NCBI GenBank assembly: GCA_937949615.1
Contig: CALEDQ010000019.1
Location: forward strand, 116,462-180,461
Reading direction: 5' to 3'
Source of the DNA: an uncultured bacterium
GTDB taxonomy: Bacteria > Muiribacteriota > Ozemobacteria > Ozemobacterales > Ozemobacteraceae
DNA: 64,000 nucleotides
Within the stretch, counting starts at the first letter, position 1. The number at the start of each line of letters is the position of its first letter. The notes under the pieces were generated by a model. That model was not told the DNA's origin. It saw nothing but the letters and a program-made list of their open reading frames with translations, and did no database searches. The translations under genes were made by a program, and so were the position numbers. This document shows positions 17,438 to 26,083 of the stretch, in pieces.

Positions 17438-18667
17438 ATGCACGAAGAATTCATGCCGGTTGCCAGTATTTTTGAATTGCGCCTCAAATGGCTGCTGCCG
17501 TCGGCGGCGGCGGTGTTCATCGCTATGCTGCTTGCTAATTCACAGAAGCTTCTGCTGCGACTGCCAGGCCCGGCAACCATGACGCTCGTGTTTCTTCTCT
17601 ATCTCGCCATCGTCTGCAACGCTTCCAGATTCGTTACCGACCGTTTTGCCAGATCGTTCAAAATCAGCTATCCAACCGTAATTCTCTGGTTTTACCCGAC
17701 GATGACGATGCTGTTGATAACTCTAAGCTCGTGGCTGTTTCTGATAATGTCCAACCGCCTGCTGGGTCGTGGCTTCTGGAGCGACTGGCTCGGTCTGACC
17801 GGCCAGGATACCACCTCGTTCTTTTCTGCGAGTTTTGCCGCAATGATGTTTTTTGTGGCGCTGCAGTTCGCTTTTTCAATGGTCAGAGTGCTGAAATGGA
17901 TAATTGCAATTCCCCAGAATCACCTGCAAACGATCAATGCCAGCATTAATCCGCTCAGCGGCAATATCAGAGAAGAAATCGGCGAAGCTCTTGAGCAGGC
18001 CCGCAACGACAGCGAGTTGATCAAAGCCAGGCGCTGGCAGGCAACGAAACTGAATCGTATGGCACTGTTGACAATGTTGATAATCGCTCTGACCGCCGGC
18101 GCCTGGATAACTTTTTTCAGACCGGCCCTGATACTGTATTACCGCGCCGAGATACAGCTGCGAACTTTTCTTGAGCCGGCTGCTGCCTGGGAAACCTTCA
18201 GACACCTGACTGAAAAATACCCCGACTACCGCTTTATCGATTCGGTCAGATACCGCATGGCCTGGATTCTCGACCGTCGTCTGAACCGCTACGAAGAAGC
18301 CGTCACCGGCTATGAAGAGTTTCTGGCAAAGTTCGGCAACCGCAATGTCTGGGCCGACGAAGCAATGGCGGCACTCGTGCGCATCAATCTCGACAAGCTG
18401 AACCAGCCAGAAAAGGCGCTGGTCTGGATCAATGAATATCTCAAAAACTTTCCGGCCGGGGTCATGTTTCTGCATATGCAGCTTTATAGAATCAGGGCTC
18501 TGCATCAAATGGGCAAAGTCGAGCTGGCACGCAGCGAACTCGAAAAGGCCGGCAGACTCTATGGCGGGCAGCAGATTCAGATTATCAACAGCGAAGATCG
18601 ACTGATCGACCTGATCAGTTTTGCCGACGCGGTCGCCGCCGAAAACCTGTTTACCGACCAGGAATAG
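17438..18667 (+). CDS. Membrane protein with C-terminal TPR repeats
   Basis: About 409 residues from the ATG at 17438; an in-frame TTG at 17414 overlaps the promoter and is less likely, and a second ATG lies at 17453. Five or so hydrophobic segments occur within the first 270 residues (for example about 18-35, 45-60, 82-105, 130-150, 215-240), followed by helical repeats with TPR character (YEEAVTGYEEFLAKFGN, ALVWINEYLKNFPAG). The function is not recognised; TPRs suggest a protein-protein scaffold facing the periplasm. Divergent from the SLH porin operon. Confidence 0.65.
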   Translation: MHEEFMPVASIFELRLKWLLPSAAAVFIAMLLANSQKLLLRLPGPATMTLVFLLYLAIVCNASRFVTDRFARSFKISYPTVILWFYPTMTMLLITLSSWLFLIMSNRLLGRGFWSDWLGLTGQDTTSFFSASFAAMMFFVALQFAFSMVRVLKWIIAIPQNHLQTINASINPLSGNIREEIGEALEQARNDSELIKARRWQATKLNRMALLTMLIIALTAGAWITFFRPALILYYRAEIQLRTFLEPAAAWETFRHLTEKYPDYRFIDSVRYRMAWILDRRLNRYEEAVTGYEEFLAKFGNRNVWADEAMAALVRINLDKLNQPEKALVWINEYLKNFPAGVMFLHMQLYRIRALHQMGKVELARSELEKAGRLYGGQQIQIINSEDRLIDLISFADAVAAENLFTDQE

Positions 18668-18673
18668 CGCTGA

Positions 18674-19582
18674 TCAGGGAAGAGAATTGAGAAACGCTCC
18701 GATCAGCGGGCCACTGAGCACCTTTGCCAGCCCGAGGCCACGCCGGGTGCGTGTTGTCTTCTTACCCTTCGCCCGCAGTTCTTCAAGAAAAACTTCTTCG
18801 ATAACCATGCCGGCGAGAAAGCCGCTGCTGCCGCCATCAGAAAAAACCACCGGAGCGCCGCTGTAACCTTCGAACACCTCGAAATCAACATAAAACACCG
18901 GGTTGGTCGAACTCGGTAACGCCGGAAAACTAGAGACGACGCCGTCTCTGACAAAAGCAAAACCAGCCTCACTGCTGGCCTCACCGTAAGGATAACCAGG
19001 AATCAGCACCCTGACGCCGCTGCCAAAACCGGCGCGGCCAAGGCGCTCATCATCGGCAGCAAACCCGCTTGCCAGAATACAGCAATCGACTTCACCCGGC
19101 AGAATAATTTTAAGGGCCGCAAGATCGTATTCACTGTTGAGAACATACAGAGGAGTCTTTCCATCTCTGATTTTTATCTGTACCGGCGTTGCAAAAAAAA
19201 TGCCGCGGGTCTGGCGCCGCATGGTGATTTGCGCATATTCGCCCCTGATGCTGCTAAAAACATGCCCGGCCGTTACCAGCCAGGCCTGATCCGAACCGCC
19301 ACCACGGCTCTGCATGAGAAAAGCTGTGCCAAAAACTGCCTCGCCCGAACTGTCGGTGCCGCTTACCCGCATAACAGAGCGCAGCACGGCATCGAAACCC
19401 GAGTCGGCAAAGACGGCCGGCCCGCCAGACAGAATCATGAGAAATATAAAAATCAACCCGCCACAGAAACTCTTTATCAGTCGCTCACCCTGATAAAAAC
19501 TGCGGGTTGCAGGCTGGTTAAAAGCATTCAACCGGCCTGTGAACAAAGGTTCTTTCAAGTTATGCGGTGAGCTGGTTTTCAT
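18674..19582 (-). CDS. Trypsin-like serine protease, exported
   Basis: 302 residues. A hydrophobic segment near residues 40-60 acts as signal or anchor. The chymotrypsin-fold triad is visible: His in VTAGHVFSS, Asp in SEYDLAALKI and Ser in EGYSGAPVVF. The segment VLIPGYPYGEA resembles other trypsin-like_2 (HtrA-related) proteases; no PDZ domain follows. The first ~35 residues are polar and a later start at a downstream Met or Leu is possible, which would give a conventional signal peptide. Convergent with the TPR membrane protein, with a 6-nt gap. Confidence 0.78.
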   Translation of the reverse strand: MKTSSPHNLKEPLFTGRLNAFNQPATRSFYQGERLIKSFCGGLIFIFLMILSGGPAVFADSGFDAVLRSVMRVSGTDSSGEAVFGTAFLMQSRGGGSDQAWLVTAGHVFSSIRGEYAQITMRRQTRGIFFATPVQIKIRDGKTPLYVLNSEYDLAALKIILPGEVDCCILASGFAADDERLGRAGFGSGVRVLIPGYPYGEASSEAGFAFVRDGVVSSFPALPSSTNPVFYVDFEVFEGYSGAPVVFSDGGSSGFLAGMVIEEVFLEELRAKGKKTTRTRRGLGLAKVLSGPLIGAFLNSLP

Positions 19583-19648
19583 TGTCTGTAAAACTCTCTC
19601 TTTTCACTTTTTATCGATAATAAAACAGATTTCAAAGACTAAGCCAGT

Positions 19649-19672
19649 ATTCATCTGTGGTCATCCGTGGCC
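19649..19672. repeat. Dispersed repeat copy at 3' end of hemW
   Basis: On the minus strand it reads GGCCACGGATGACCACAGAT followed by GAATA. It supplies the last codons and the stop of hemW. Related degenerate copies lie at 49099-49176 after the second Hsp70 gene. Confidence 0.55.
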
Positions 19673-20797
19673 GTCCATAAACAGACCGGCAATGACACTG
19701 TCGGAAACTGCCAGACCCTGGTCGGTCAGGCGAACCCGCCCGGATTCAGGGGTTTCCAGATTACCGGCGGCAATCTGCCGCGTCAATTCTTCGACAAACT
19801 CCGCAGGCTGCCGGCCAAATCTCTTTTCGAGTGCGGCCAGATCGAGACCATCGGCAATAAGGCGCAGACTCAGCATGACAAACTCATTGCGCCGGTCAAC
19901 CGGGCTGAGTTTCTCGACATGCTGCGGTGCAGCCGCAAGCCACAGAGCAAAATCCGCCGGACTGGTGGTTCTGCAGTCGGTATGGCATGAAACGGCAGAT
20001 GGCCCCAACCCGACATAATCACCGGCCTGCCAGTAATTAAGATTATGACGACAACGCCGGCCGGACCTGGCATAGTTCGAAATTTCGTAATGTTCAAAAC
20101 CATGATTTTTAAGAGTTTCGCGCACCGCAAATAGCTCTTCCGGGCCGGTTTCGGCCGGATCCGGCAGCTCACCGTTCAAGATTCGACGCTGCAGACGCGA
20201 ACCATCTTCGACTGTGAGAAAATAAGCCGAAACATGCTGCACATCGAAGCGCCGCAGCAGCACGGCCAGATCATCGGCAAGCGACGGGCAGCCCGGGACA
20301 CCGAGAATCAGATCGACACTGACATTATTCAAGCGGCTGCAGGCCATATCGAGCGCCCGGTTAACAGAATCGAGCCGGGCGCGACGGCCGAGCAGTGCCA
20401 GTTCATCATCCCGCAGACGCTGAATGCCCATGCTGAGTCTGATTCCGTCAATGGCTGACAGATAATCAACGAGTTCTGCGGTCAAGGTTTCGGGGTTGGT
20501 TTCGAGCGTGATTTCTTCGGGCCGGCTCCCAGAAAACCAGGGTTCGAGCAGCGAAAAAAGTCTTCTGATGCCGTGCAGACCAAGCGTCGTCGGGTTGCCG
20601 CCGCCGATAAAAACCGTTTTTACCTGGCCATGACAGCATGTTCGGGCCGCTTCAGATTCATTCTGCAGTCTGAGCAGATACTGTTCAATCGAACCTTCAC
20701 CGGGAAGCGTCGAATAGAAGCCGCAGTAATCGCAACGGCTGAAACAAAAGGGTACATGCACATACAGGCCGGTCGCGGCCGGCAGATTTTCAGACAT
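19661..20797 (-). CDS. hemW: Radical SAM heme chaperone HemW
   Basis: 378 residues, normal length. The radical SAM cluster motif C-x3-C-x2-C is in VPFCFSRCDYCGFYS near residue 16. FIGGGNPTTL is the SAM-binding glycine motif (with Asn where Thr is usual), and LETNPETL, SMGIQ and HYEISNYAR are typical of the HemN/HemW family. HemW delivers heme to target enzymes such as respiratory oxidases or nitrate reductase rather than oxidising coproporphyrinogen; the lack of HemN-specific extensions favours HemW. The last residues (GHG) are encoded by a dispersed repeat. The start overlaps the stop of the YdjM-like gene by 8 nt. Confidence 0.88.
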   Translation of the reverse strand: MSENLPAATGLYVHVPFCFSRCDYCGFYSTLPGEGSIEQYLLRLQNESEAARTCCHGQVKTVFIGGGNPTTLGLHGIRRLFSLLEPWFSGSRPEEITLETNPETLTAELVDYLSAIDGIRLSMGIQRLRDDELALLGRRARLDSVNRALDMACSRLNNVSVDLILGVPGCPSLADDLAVLLRRFDVQHVSAYFLTVEDGSRLQRRILNGELPDPAETGPEELFAVRETLKNHGFEHYEISNYARSGRRCRHNLNYWQAGDYVGLGPSAVSCHTDCRTTSPADFALWLAAAPQHVEKLSPVDRRNEFVMLSLRLIADGLDLAALEKRFGRQPAEFVEELTRQIAAGNLETPESGRVRLTDQGLAVSDSVIAGLFMDGHG

Positions 20798-21362
20798 GAT
20801 CAGGTCCGGGTGTCGGGATTATGCCAAAACGCTTCTGCAGAGTTTCGACAAAACGGCGGTCAGCTGATTCGCTCAGCAGTGAAAGCGGCGAGTAGCCATA
20901 ACTGGCCGTCTGCCTGAGAAAAATAAAAATAAGCAGAACGGTCAGCAGAATGTTCGGCCAGGCGTTGATTTCCCACTGGTATGCCCAGGTCAGACCATGC
21001 TCAGAAAATGGAAAAAGATAATAGACCGGCCACTGATAACCATCTGGCCCCCGGGCACCGATAAGGTCGCAGAGCAGGTGCAGGTGAAAAATACCCGCGA
21101 GCCACAGACACAGGCGGGCATTTTTCCGCCACTGCCAGGCCAGAACGACGAGCAGCAGGCAGAATGGCAGGCAATGGCCGAACTTGTGATGATAGAGGGT
21201 AAACCACTCGGCCTCGCCGCCACGTGCCAGATCGATCAATGCTCCGACCGCATCGATATCGGGAATAACTGAAGCAGCAGCGACTGCGACCACTTCACAC
21301 CGCGGGCGATCCTGACTTAGACAGGCACACCAGCCAATGAGAGCGTGGGTTATGAGATTCAT
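20790..21362 (-). CDS. YdjM-type membrane-bound metal-dependent hydrolase-like protein
   Basis: About 190 residues from the ATG at 21362, picked because AGGAAA precedes it and the family's usual MNLITHALIGW start follows; a longer open frame reaches 21668 but would run over the divergent MBL gene. Conserved elements are THALIGW, IPDIDAVGAL, HHKFGHCLP (metal-binding His cluster), HLLCDLIG and four or so hydrophobic segments. The family is named for the LexA-regulated E. coli YdjM; activity is not established. Overlaps hemW by 8 nt. Confidence 0.8.
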   Translation of the reverse strand: MNLITHALIGWCACLSQDRPRCEVVAVAAASVIPDIDAVGALIDLARGGEAEWFTLYHHKFGHCLPFCLLLVVLAWQWRKNARLCLWLAGIFHLHLLCDLIGARGPDGYQWPVYYLFPFSEHGLTWAYQWEINAWPNILLTVLLIFIFLRQTASYGYSPLSLLSESADRRFVETLQKRFGIIPTPGPDHV

Positions 21363-21431
21363 GCTTGTTTCCTGAGCATTACCAGATAGATTTATGTTAG
21401 CATTAAAAAAACACTTTTGGGGGCATGCGAG

Positions 21432-22058
21432 ATGATTTTTACACAGATCAGCGTCGGAAAAATGGAAAACTATTCGTATCTTTTTGCCGACCCGGTCAGC
21501 CATGAAGGCCTGCTGATCGACCCGGCTTTCGACCATGACAAGATTCTGGCGATGATTCGCGATAATGATATCAACCTGACTCACATCGTTTTGACGCATC
21601 ATCACTTCGATCACATCAATGCCACCGCTCAGATCAAGGCGCACACAGGCGCCGAAGTAATCTGTCATCGAGAAACGGCACCGTTACTACATGGTGGGGC
21701 TTCATACGACCGGCTGATCGATGATGGTTTCAGTTTTAAAATAGGCAGCAGTATCAAAGCTGTCTGCCTGCACACACCCGGTCATGCGCCGGGTTCGCTT
21801 TGTATCGTGGTCAACGATATGTATCTGGTAACCGCCGACACACTGTTTATTGGTGACTGCGGGCGTGCCGATCTGCCGGGCAGTGACCCGGCAGCGCTGT
21901 TTGCCAGTCTGCAGCGACTTAAATCACTGCCTGATCATCTGATCGTCTGCCCGGGCCATAATTATGGCCCGGCTCCTACCCGCACTCTCGGCGAAGAAAA
22001 ACGCACAAATCGCACTCTGCTCGCCGCGAATCTCGAAGAATTCTACAAACTGCCCTAG
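21432..22058 (+). CDS. MBL-fold metallo-hydrolase (glyoxalase II-like)
   Basis: 208 residues from the ATG at 21432, preceded by GGGGG at about 9 nt; an upstream TTG in frame overlaps that site. Zinc motif THHHFDH near residue 57, HTPGHAPGS near 118, TADTLFIGDCGRADLPG near 138 and CPGHNYG near 175 define the hydroxyacylglutathione hydrolase/persulfide dioxygenase-like branch of the beta-lactamase fold. Substrate cannot be fixed from sequence. A 13-bp bidirectional terminator-like repeat follows. Confidence 0.88.
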   Translation: MIFTQISVGKMENYSYLFADPVSHEGLLIDPAFDHDKILAMIRDNDINLTHIVLTHHHFDHINATAQIKAHTGAEVICHRETAPLLHGGASYDRLIDDGFSFKIGSSIKAVCLHTPGHAPGSLCIVVNDMYLVTADTLFIGDCGRADLPGSDPAALFASLQRLKSLPDHLIVCPGHNYGPAPTRTLGEEKRTNRTLLAANLEEFYKLP

Positions 22059-22081
22059 TGCTTTGTCAAAATTGAATCTGT

Positions 22082-22112
22082 AATGTGGCAGTGAACCGGT
22101 CACTGCCACATT
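22082..22112. terminator. Bidirectional terminator-like inverted repeat
   Basis: Perfect 13-bp stem AATGTGGCAGTGA / TCACTGCCACATT with a 5-nt loop, between the convergent MBL gene (ends 22058) and the TPR gene (ends 22150). T tracts are weak on both sides, but position and stem strength support termination. Confidence 0.7.
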
Positions 22113-22149
22113 TATATTGATTCATCCAGTAAGTCTGGCGTTATTTTTT

Positions 22150-24492
22150 TCACCACTCGTAGGGAGCACCCTGTTTGAGGGCCCAGTAGGCTGCGTCTGT
22201 CCAGCTCTTTTCGAATTCAGCTTCGCTGATTTTGAAGACTTCGTTCAACGCCGTGCCAAATTCACTGCCCTTGCTGACCAGCTCGATCAACTTCATCATG
22301 TCACGACAGCCTTTTTCGAGGCTGCCTGACTTTTTAACAAGAAATGCCGTCATCAGATAAGCCTGGGCGGTGGCGGTTTCGAAAACCGCCGGCGATGTAT
22401 AACCTTCGGCGAAAATGCTGTTGACCATGTTGGCAGAAGCCAGTTTGGCAACCTTGGATTCAAGGCTCTTCTGGGCAACAAGCATGCGATAACGCTGCGC
22501 TGTTGAGCTGCCGGCAAGAATTTCAGCCAGGCCGATCTGCATCCAGGCAGTTTTGTCCTTATTGGTTTTCGCTTCAGGAATCAGAATCTGAATGATGAGC
22601 CTCGTCAGTTCACCGGCGAGCAGATGCCCGGGGTATTCTTCGATCAGAGTGCCGAGTTCTTCGTCGCCGAGCGCATCGAAGTTGGCAAGAATTATATTGC
22701 GGATCATCTCTGAATCATAATAGGCAGAGGTTACTGTCAGAGCCGTATTCTGCGGTTCGTAAAGGGCGATAGTCGGACCAAGACCTTCTGCTGAAAGGAA
22801 ATTCACAAAAATCGGCACGCTCAGGGTGCCGATGCGCGAGGCGATACGTTCATACATCTTTGCCAGTTCAGAAGCGATCATTGTGCGGCCGGAAGGATCA
22901 AGACCGGGCCCCAGAGTGATCTGAAACATACCGTCGCCGGAAACCGGCATTGAGCCGCCAGAAGCTGGCTGAGCTCCGACCGGCTGCACTGCCATCGGAT
23001 TGCTCTGCGGCAAAGGTGAAGGAGTATTGGTCACTTCAGGCACCGGCATTGCAGTGAACCCGGGTATTCCTGCTGAAGCGAGCCGGTTGTTAATTTCGGC
23101 AAACAGAACGATATCGTCACCCAGAGCCGGAAAACCGGCAAGAAACTTAAGCATGTCAAGCCGGTTGGGATTCTGCTGAAAACCTTTACGCAGCCATTCA
23201 ATGGCTTTGACGTTATCGCCGGTCTTGAAATTGTAAAAAGACTCCAGATAACAGATCATGCTGCGTTCAGAAGACCTGGCCCGCCATTCATCGAGAGCTG
23301 CTCTGGCTTCGGGCATGCGGTCACCGAGAAGCAGAAGAGAAATATAGGTAGGGTAGGCTTCGGGGTCAGTAAACGGCCGGCTGGCGGCAGCATCGCTGAG
23401 AATGACATTGAGTTCATTGGCCCTGCCGCCCTGCAACGCAAACAATCCTGCAGCGAGACTTACCGACGGCAGGTTGTAACCACGTCTGAATGCTCGCGCC
23501 AGCCGTTTTGACGCCTTGTCGCTTTCTTCGCGCTGCAACAGGTAGCCAACCCAGAGAAGTTCGATTTCAGGGTTGCCCGGGTCGCGAACGCCGGCTTCCT
23601 GAAGCGCCTGCCCGGCTTCTTTTATTTTATGAAGGTCGAGCATGATGCGAGCCTGGGTAATATAGGCATCGGGCGAATTAGGGTTGGCCTTGCTATACTG
23701 ATCGACCAGCGACAGAGCCTTGTTCCATTGGTCAACATCGTAAAGAGCCCGAAAATAGTTACCAGCAGATGTGCCAGGGTGTGGATCATTGATCATCGCC
23801 TTGACAAACAACAGAATCGGGTTGTGTGGCGACTTGGCAAGGCCCTGCTCGGCCAGATTGAGAGCATCGCGGTTTCGACCAAGATACCAGGCACAAAGTG
23901 CTGTCAGTGAAGAACCTTCCGGGCCCGGGTATTTCTTTTCGTATTCTTCTGAGAGGGCCAGTGCCAGATAAATCTGCCCACGTTCGATCGCTTTCATCAC
24001 CGAGTCAAAGTGCAGTTTCGGGTTGGCAAGCCTTTCGAGCAACTTCGGCAGTGCTTCTGAAATTTCGCCAAAATGATCGGCAAGCTTCGTCTGGTCGACC
24101 GGAATCGGACGCGGCCGCGCCGGCAGGCGCGACAGATAGCGCTGCGCCACTTTGTTGACCATACTGAGAGAACTGGCTTTGCGCAGCCATTCAGCTGCCA
24201 GCAGAGGCCGACCGGCCTGCAGCTCGATTACTCCAAGCAGATTCAGCAGATTCTGACTGCGGTTGCCGTCGAAATACAGACGCAGAGCATACAGTCGAGA
24301 GGCATCGAGCTGCCCTGAGGCCATGGTTTCTCGCGCCAGTCGATAAAGCTCTTTGGCCGTCAGCAGGTTTGGCTTGTCAAAAGCCTCCTGCGGTGTGGCT
24401 GAAATATTGCCGGTCGATTGTGCCGGCAGAGAGGCGGCAAAAGTCAGGAAGCACAGAATCAAGCACAAAGCTGCCGTGAAATGTCTTTTCAT
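22150..24492 (-). CDS. Exported TPR protein with degenerate peptidase-MA-like domain
   Basis: 780 residues. Signal peptide (LCLILCFLTFAASLPAQS), then many TPR-like helical repeats (about 45-470), a Pro/Ser/Gln-rich linker (about 490-530) and a C-terminal domain. The C-terminal domain aligns by eye with peptidase_MA gluzincins: AGELTR at 626-631 stands where these enzymes have HELTH, AWMQIGLAEI (about 650-658) where they have WLNEGLAEY, and EAEFEKSWTDA near 761 is their typical ending. Both zinc histidines are missing, so the domain is probably non-catalytic. Function unknown; possibly a periplasmic adaptor. Confidence 0.75.
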   Translation of the reverse strand: MKRHFTAALCLILCFLTFAASLPAQSTGNISATPQEAFDKPNLLTAKELYRLARETMASGQLDASRLYALRLYFDGNRSQNLLNLLGVIELQAGRPLLAAEWLRKASSLSMVNKVAQRYLSRLPARPRPIPVDQTKLADHFGEISEALPKLLERLANPKLHFDSVMKAIERGQIYLALALSEEYEKKYPGPEGSSLTALCAWYLGRNRDALNLAEQGLAKSPHNPILLFVKAMINDPHPGTSAGNYFRALYDVDQWNKALSLVDQYSKANPNSPDAYITQARIMLDLHKIKEAGQALQEAGVRDPGNPEIELLWVGYLLQREESDKASKRLARAFRRGYNLPSVSLAAGLFALQGGRANELNVILSDAAASRPFTDPEAYPTYISLLLLGDRMPEARAALDEWRARSSERSMICYLESFYNFKTGDNVKAIEWLRKGFQQNPNRLDMLKFLAGFPALGDDIVLFAEINNRLASAGIPGFTAMPVPEVTNTPSPLPQSNPMAVQPVGAQPASGGSMPVSGDGMFQITLGPGLDPSGRTMIASELAKMYERIASRIGTLSVPIFVNFLSAEGLGPTIALYEPQNTALTVTSAYYDSEMIRNIILANFDALGDEELGTLIEEYPGHLLAGELTRLIIQILIPEAKTNKDKTAWMQIGLAEILAGSSTAQRYRMLVAQKSLESKVAKLASANMVNSIFAEGYTSPAVFETATAQAYLMTAFLVKKSGSLEKGCRDMMKLIELVSKGSEFGTALNEVFKISEAEFEKSWTDAAYWALKQGAPYEW

Positions 24493-24599
24493 ATTCTGGT
24501 TATATCCAATAGCAAAAGATATGAATCAGCAGAAACAGCCAGAAACGCGATCAGTAAACTATAACGACACTGACAGAAAACAACAGACGCAAAAAAACC

Positions 24600-25094
24600 T
24601 TACCAGGCTCTGCGGCTGCGGCCCATGTGTCGACGTTTTTCTTCTTCCTTGAGGCGACGCGCTTCTTCCTGGACGCGACGCGAAAAATCTCTGGCCAGCT
24701 GCTCGCGTTCCTGGTTTGAACGGGCCACTACCGGGTTTTCACGAATTGCCTTCAATTCACCACCATCGAGCCAGATTCCGCCACAACCATAGCATTCATC
24801 AATATAAATGCCAGAACCTTCACGATACTCATGGCGACGCATCTTGCACTCGCATTTCATGCAGCTGAGCTTGTCGCGATTTTCGGTATCTCTCGGGGTA
24901 TTGAAAGACAGAAGCTTCTGCAGAACCGGGCTGTCATCAGCCTCACCCTCTTCATCGATGCGAAACAGTTCGGCCGCATCAAGCCACATACCGCCACAAC
25001 CCTGAGTGCAGGCCTCAACCTCGGTTTCGTTAATCTGAACGGTCGCAAGCGCCTTGCCACATGCCGGGCATTTATATCCTTCATTTCTTTCCAT
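24600..25094 (-). CDS. Double TFIIB-type zinc-ribbon protein
   Basis: 164 residues with two zinc ribbons: CPACGKAL with CTQGCGGMWLDAAEL (about 9-43) and CMKCECKM with CYGCGGIWLDGGEL (about 78-113). The GGxWLDxxEL signature marks the zf-TFIIB family, small bacterial proteins of unknown role that bind zinc. A strongly charged, Arg/Glu-rich helix makes up the C-terminus (about 120-164). Only 12 nt downstream of the pRiA4b ORF-3-like gene on the same strand. Confidence 0.83.
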   Translation of the reverse strand: MERNEGYKCPACGKALATVQINETEVEACTQGCGGMWLDAAELFRIDEEGEADDSPVLQKLLSFNTPRDTENRDKLSCMKCECKMRRHEYREGSGIYIDECYGCGGIWLDGGELKAIRENPVVARSNQEREQLARDFSRRVQEEARRLKEEEKRRHMGRSRRAW

Positions 25095-25106
25095 GGTATC
25101 CTCCGA

Positions 25107-25709
25107 TCAATAAAGTTTTCTGGGCCGATCCCATCTTACATACCAGCCAAGCAGATCGTTGACTGCATAAGCATCGAAATATTCCGGGTCAAACTTTTTG
25201 CCGGTCGGCTGACAGCCGTTCGACCATGCCACCATCGCGGCATGTTCTTTGTTTCTCGGACTTTTGATGACTTTGCAGAATTCTTCATAGCCACCGGGAC
25301 CGCCAACATCTTCTGGCGGGCAGGCTCTTGCGCCGTCGACACAGCTGATTTCGCAGTCGTCTTCGCGCAGTTTGTAATCAGAATTTTCGAGTTTCAATTC
25401 ATGTTCCCATGAATCGCCGAAATCATAAACATAAAGGCACTTGTCGCCTTTCTTCTTCATATGCTCGTTGAGACGTTCGGCCCCTTCAAGAAAGGTGTTT
25501 TCATCATCGAATTCATCATCGATGTTTTCGACATAGCGCTTGCGGCCAAAATTGAATTCATGCAGATGCGAGTCTTTCCAGCCCATGACGATCTGAATGA
25601 CGTCATGCAGACGGTCGAGCGAAATCTCTGCCGGCACAATGAACTGACGCCAGACAACGGGCTCGATCTCACGCATTTCGATTCTGAGAAGGTAATATTT
25701 CTGTTTCAT
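25107..25709 (-). CDS. Plasmid pRiA4b ORF-3 family protein
   Basis: 200 residues. IEPVVWRQFIVPAEISLDRLHDVIQ (parts: PVVWR, LDRLHDVIQ, GWKDSHLHEF, YDFGDSWEHEL, ACPPEDVGG) is the complete signature of this family, of unknown function and common on both plasmids and chromosomes. Start from an ATG after GAAAGGAAGG. It has its own near-consensus promoter (25770-25797) and probably heads a two-gene unit with the zinc-ribbon gene. Confidence 0.88.
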   Translation of the reverse strand: MKQKYYLLRIEMREIEPVVWRQFIVPAEISLDRLHDVIQIVMGWKDSHLHEFNFGRKRYVENIDDEFDDENTFLEGAERLNEHMKKKGDKCLYVYDFGDSWEHELKLENSDYKLREDDCEISCVDGARACPPEDVGGPGGYEEFCKVIKSPRNKEHAAMVAWSNGCQPTGKKFDPEYFDAYAVNDLLGWYVRWDRPRKLY

Positions 25710-25769
25710 CAGGCCTTCCTTTCAGTAAGCGGGGAAAAGGCAAACGCATCTCAGTGCTCTGCCTCATTC

Positions 25770-25797
25770 ATTATACACTACCCGCCCGGGCAAGCAA
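25770..25797 (-). promoter_or_regulatory. Sigma-70-like promoter for pRiA4b ORF-3-like gene
   Basis: On the minus strand: TTGCTT (25797-25792), 16-nt spacer, TATAAT (25775-25770). It lies about 60 nt upstream of the start at 25709. Confidence 0.65.
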
Positions 25798-26038
25798 CCT
25801 TAAAAACAATCGCCCGGCAATTACCGCTAAAACTTCAAAGCCGTCAAATCACTTCTCTCAGCAGCTTTCATTTAGTTCTGGAAAACATGCCAAAAACCAG
25901 GCCTGATCGGTCATCATTTTAAGACCTCGGTTTCAGCATGGCAGCAGGATTGCTTTTGCTGGTCAGAAAAAATGTCTTGAATACTTCTCGCCGATTCGGC
26001 GGCGCAGCCTATCAGCCGGGCCATAAAAATTTTCAACG

Positions 26039-26047
26039 TGTTATAAT
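26039..26047 (+). promoter_or_regulatory. Extended -10 promoter for esterase gene
   Basis: TGTTATAAT matches the extended -10 form TGnTATAAT, 37 nt before the ATG at 26084. No good -35 is visible, as expected for extended -10 promoters. Confidence 0.55.
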
Positions 26048-26083
26048 CAGGCTGAAAATTGATTTTTCTGTCAGGAGAGCGAC

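Larger units (their letters stand above)
25710..26083. other. Divergent intergenic region
   Basis: 374 bases between the pRiA4b ORF-3-like gene (minus) and the esterase gene (plus). It contains the promoters for both sides and a small GC-rich hairpin CGCC/GGCG near 25990. No convincing small gene or RNA was found. Confidence 0.5.

Noticed and set aside
21363..21668. N-terminal extension of the YdjM-like protein
   Set aside because: It would overlap the divergent MBL hydrolase gene; a good ribosome site and the family's usual start lie at 21362.
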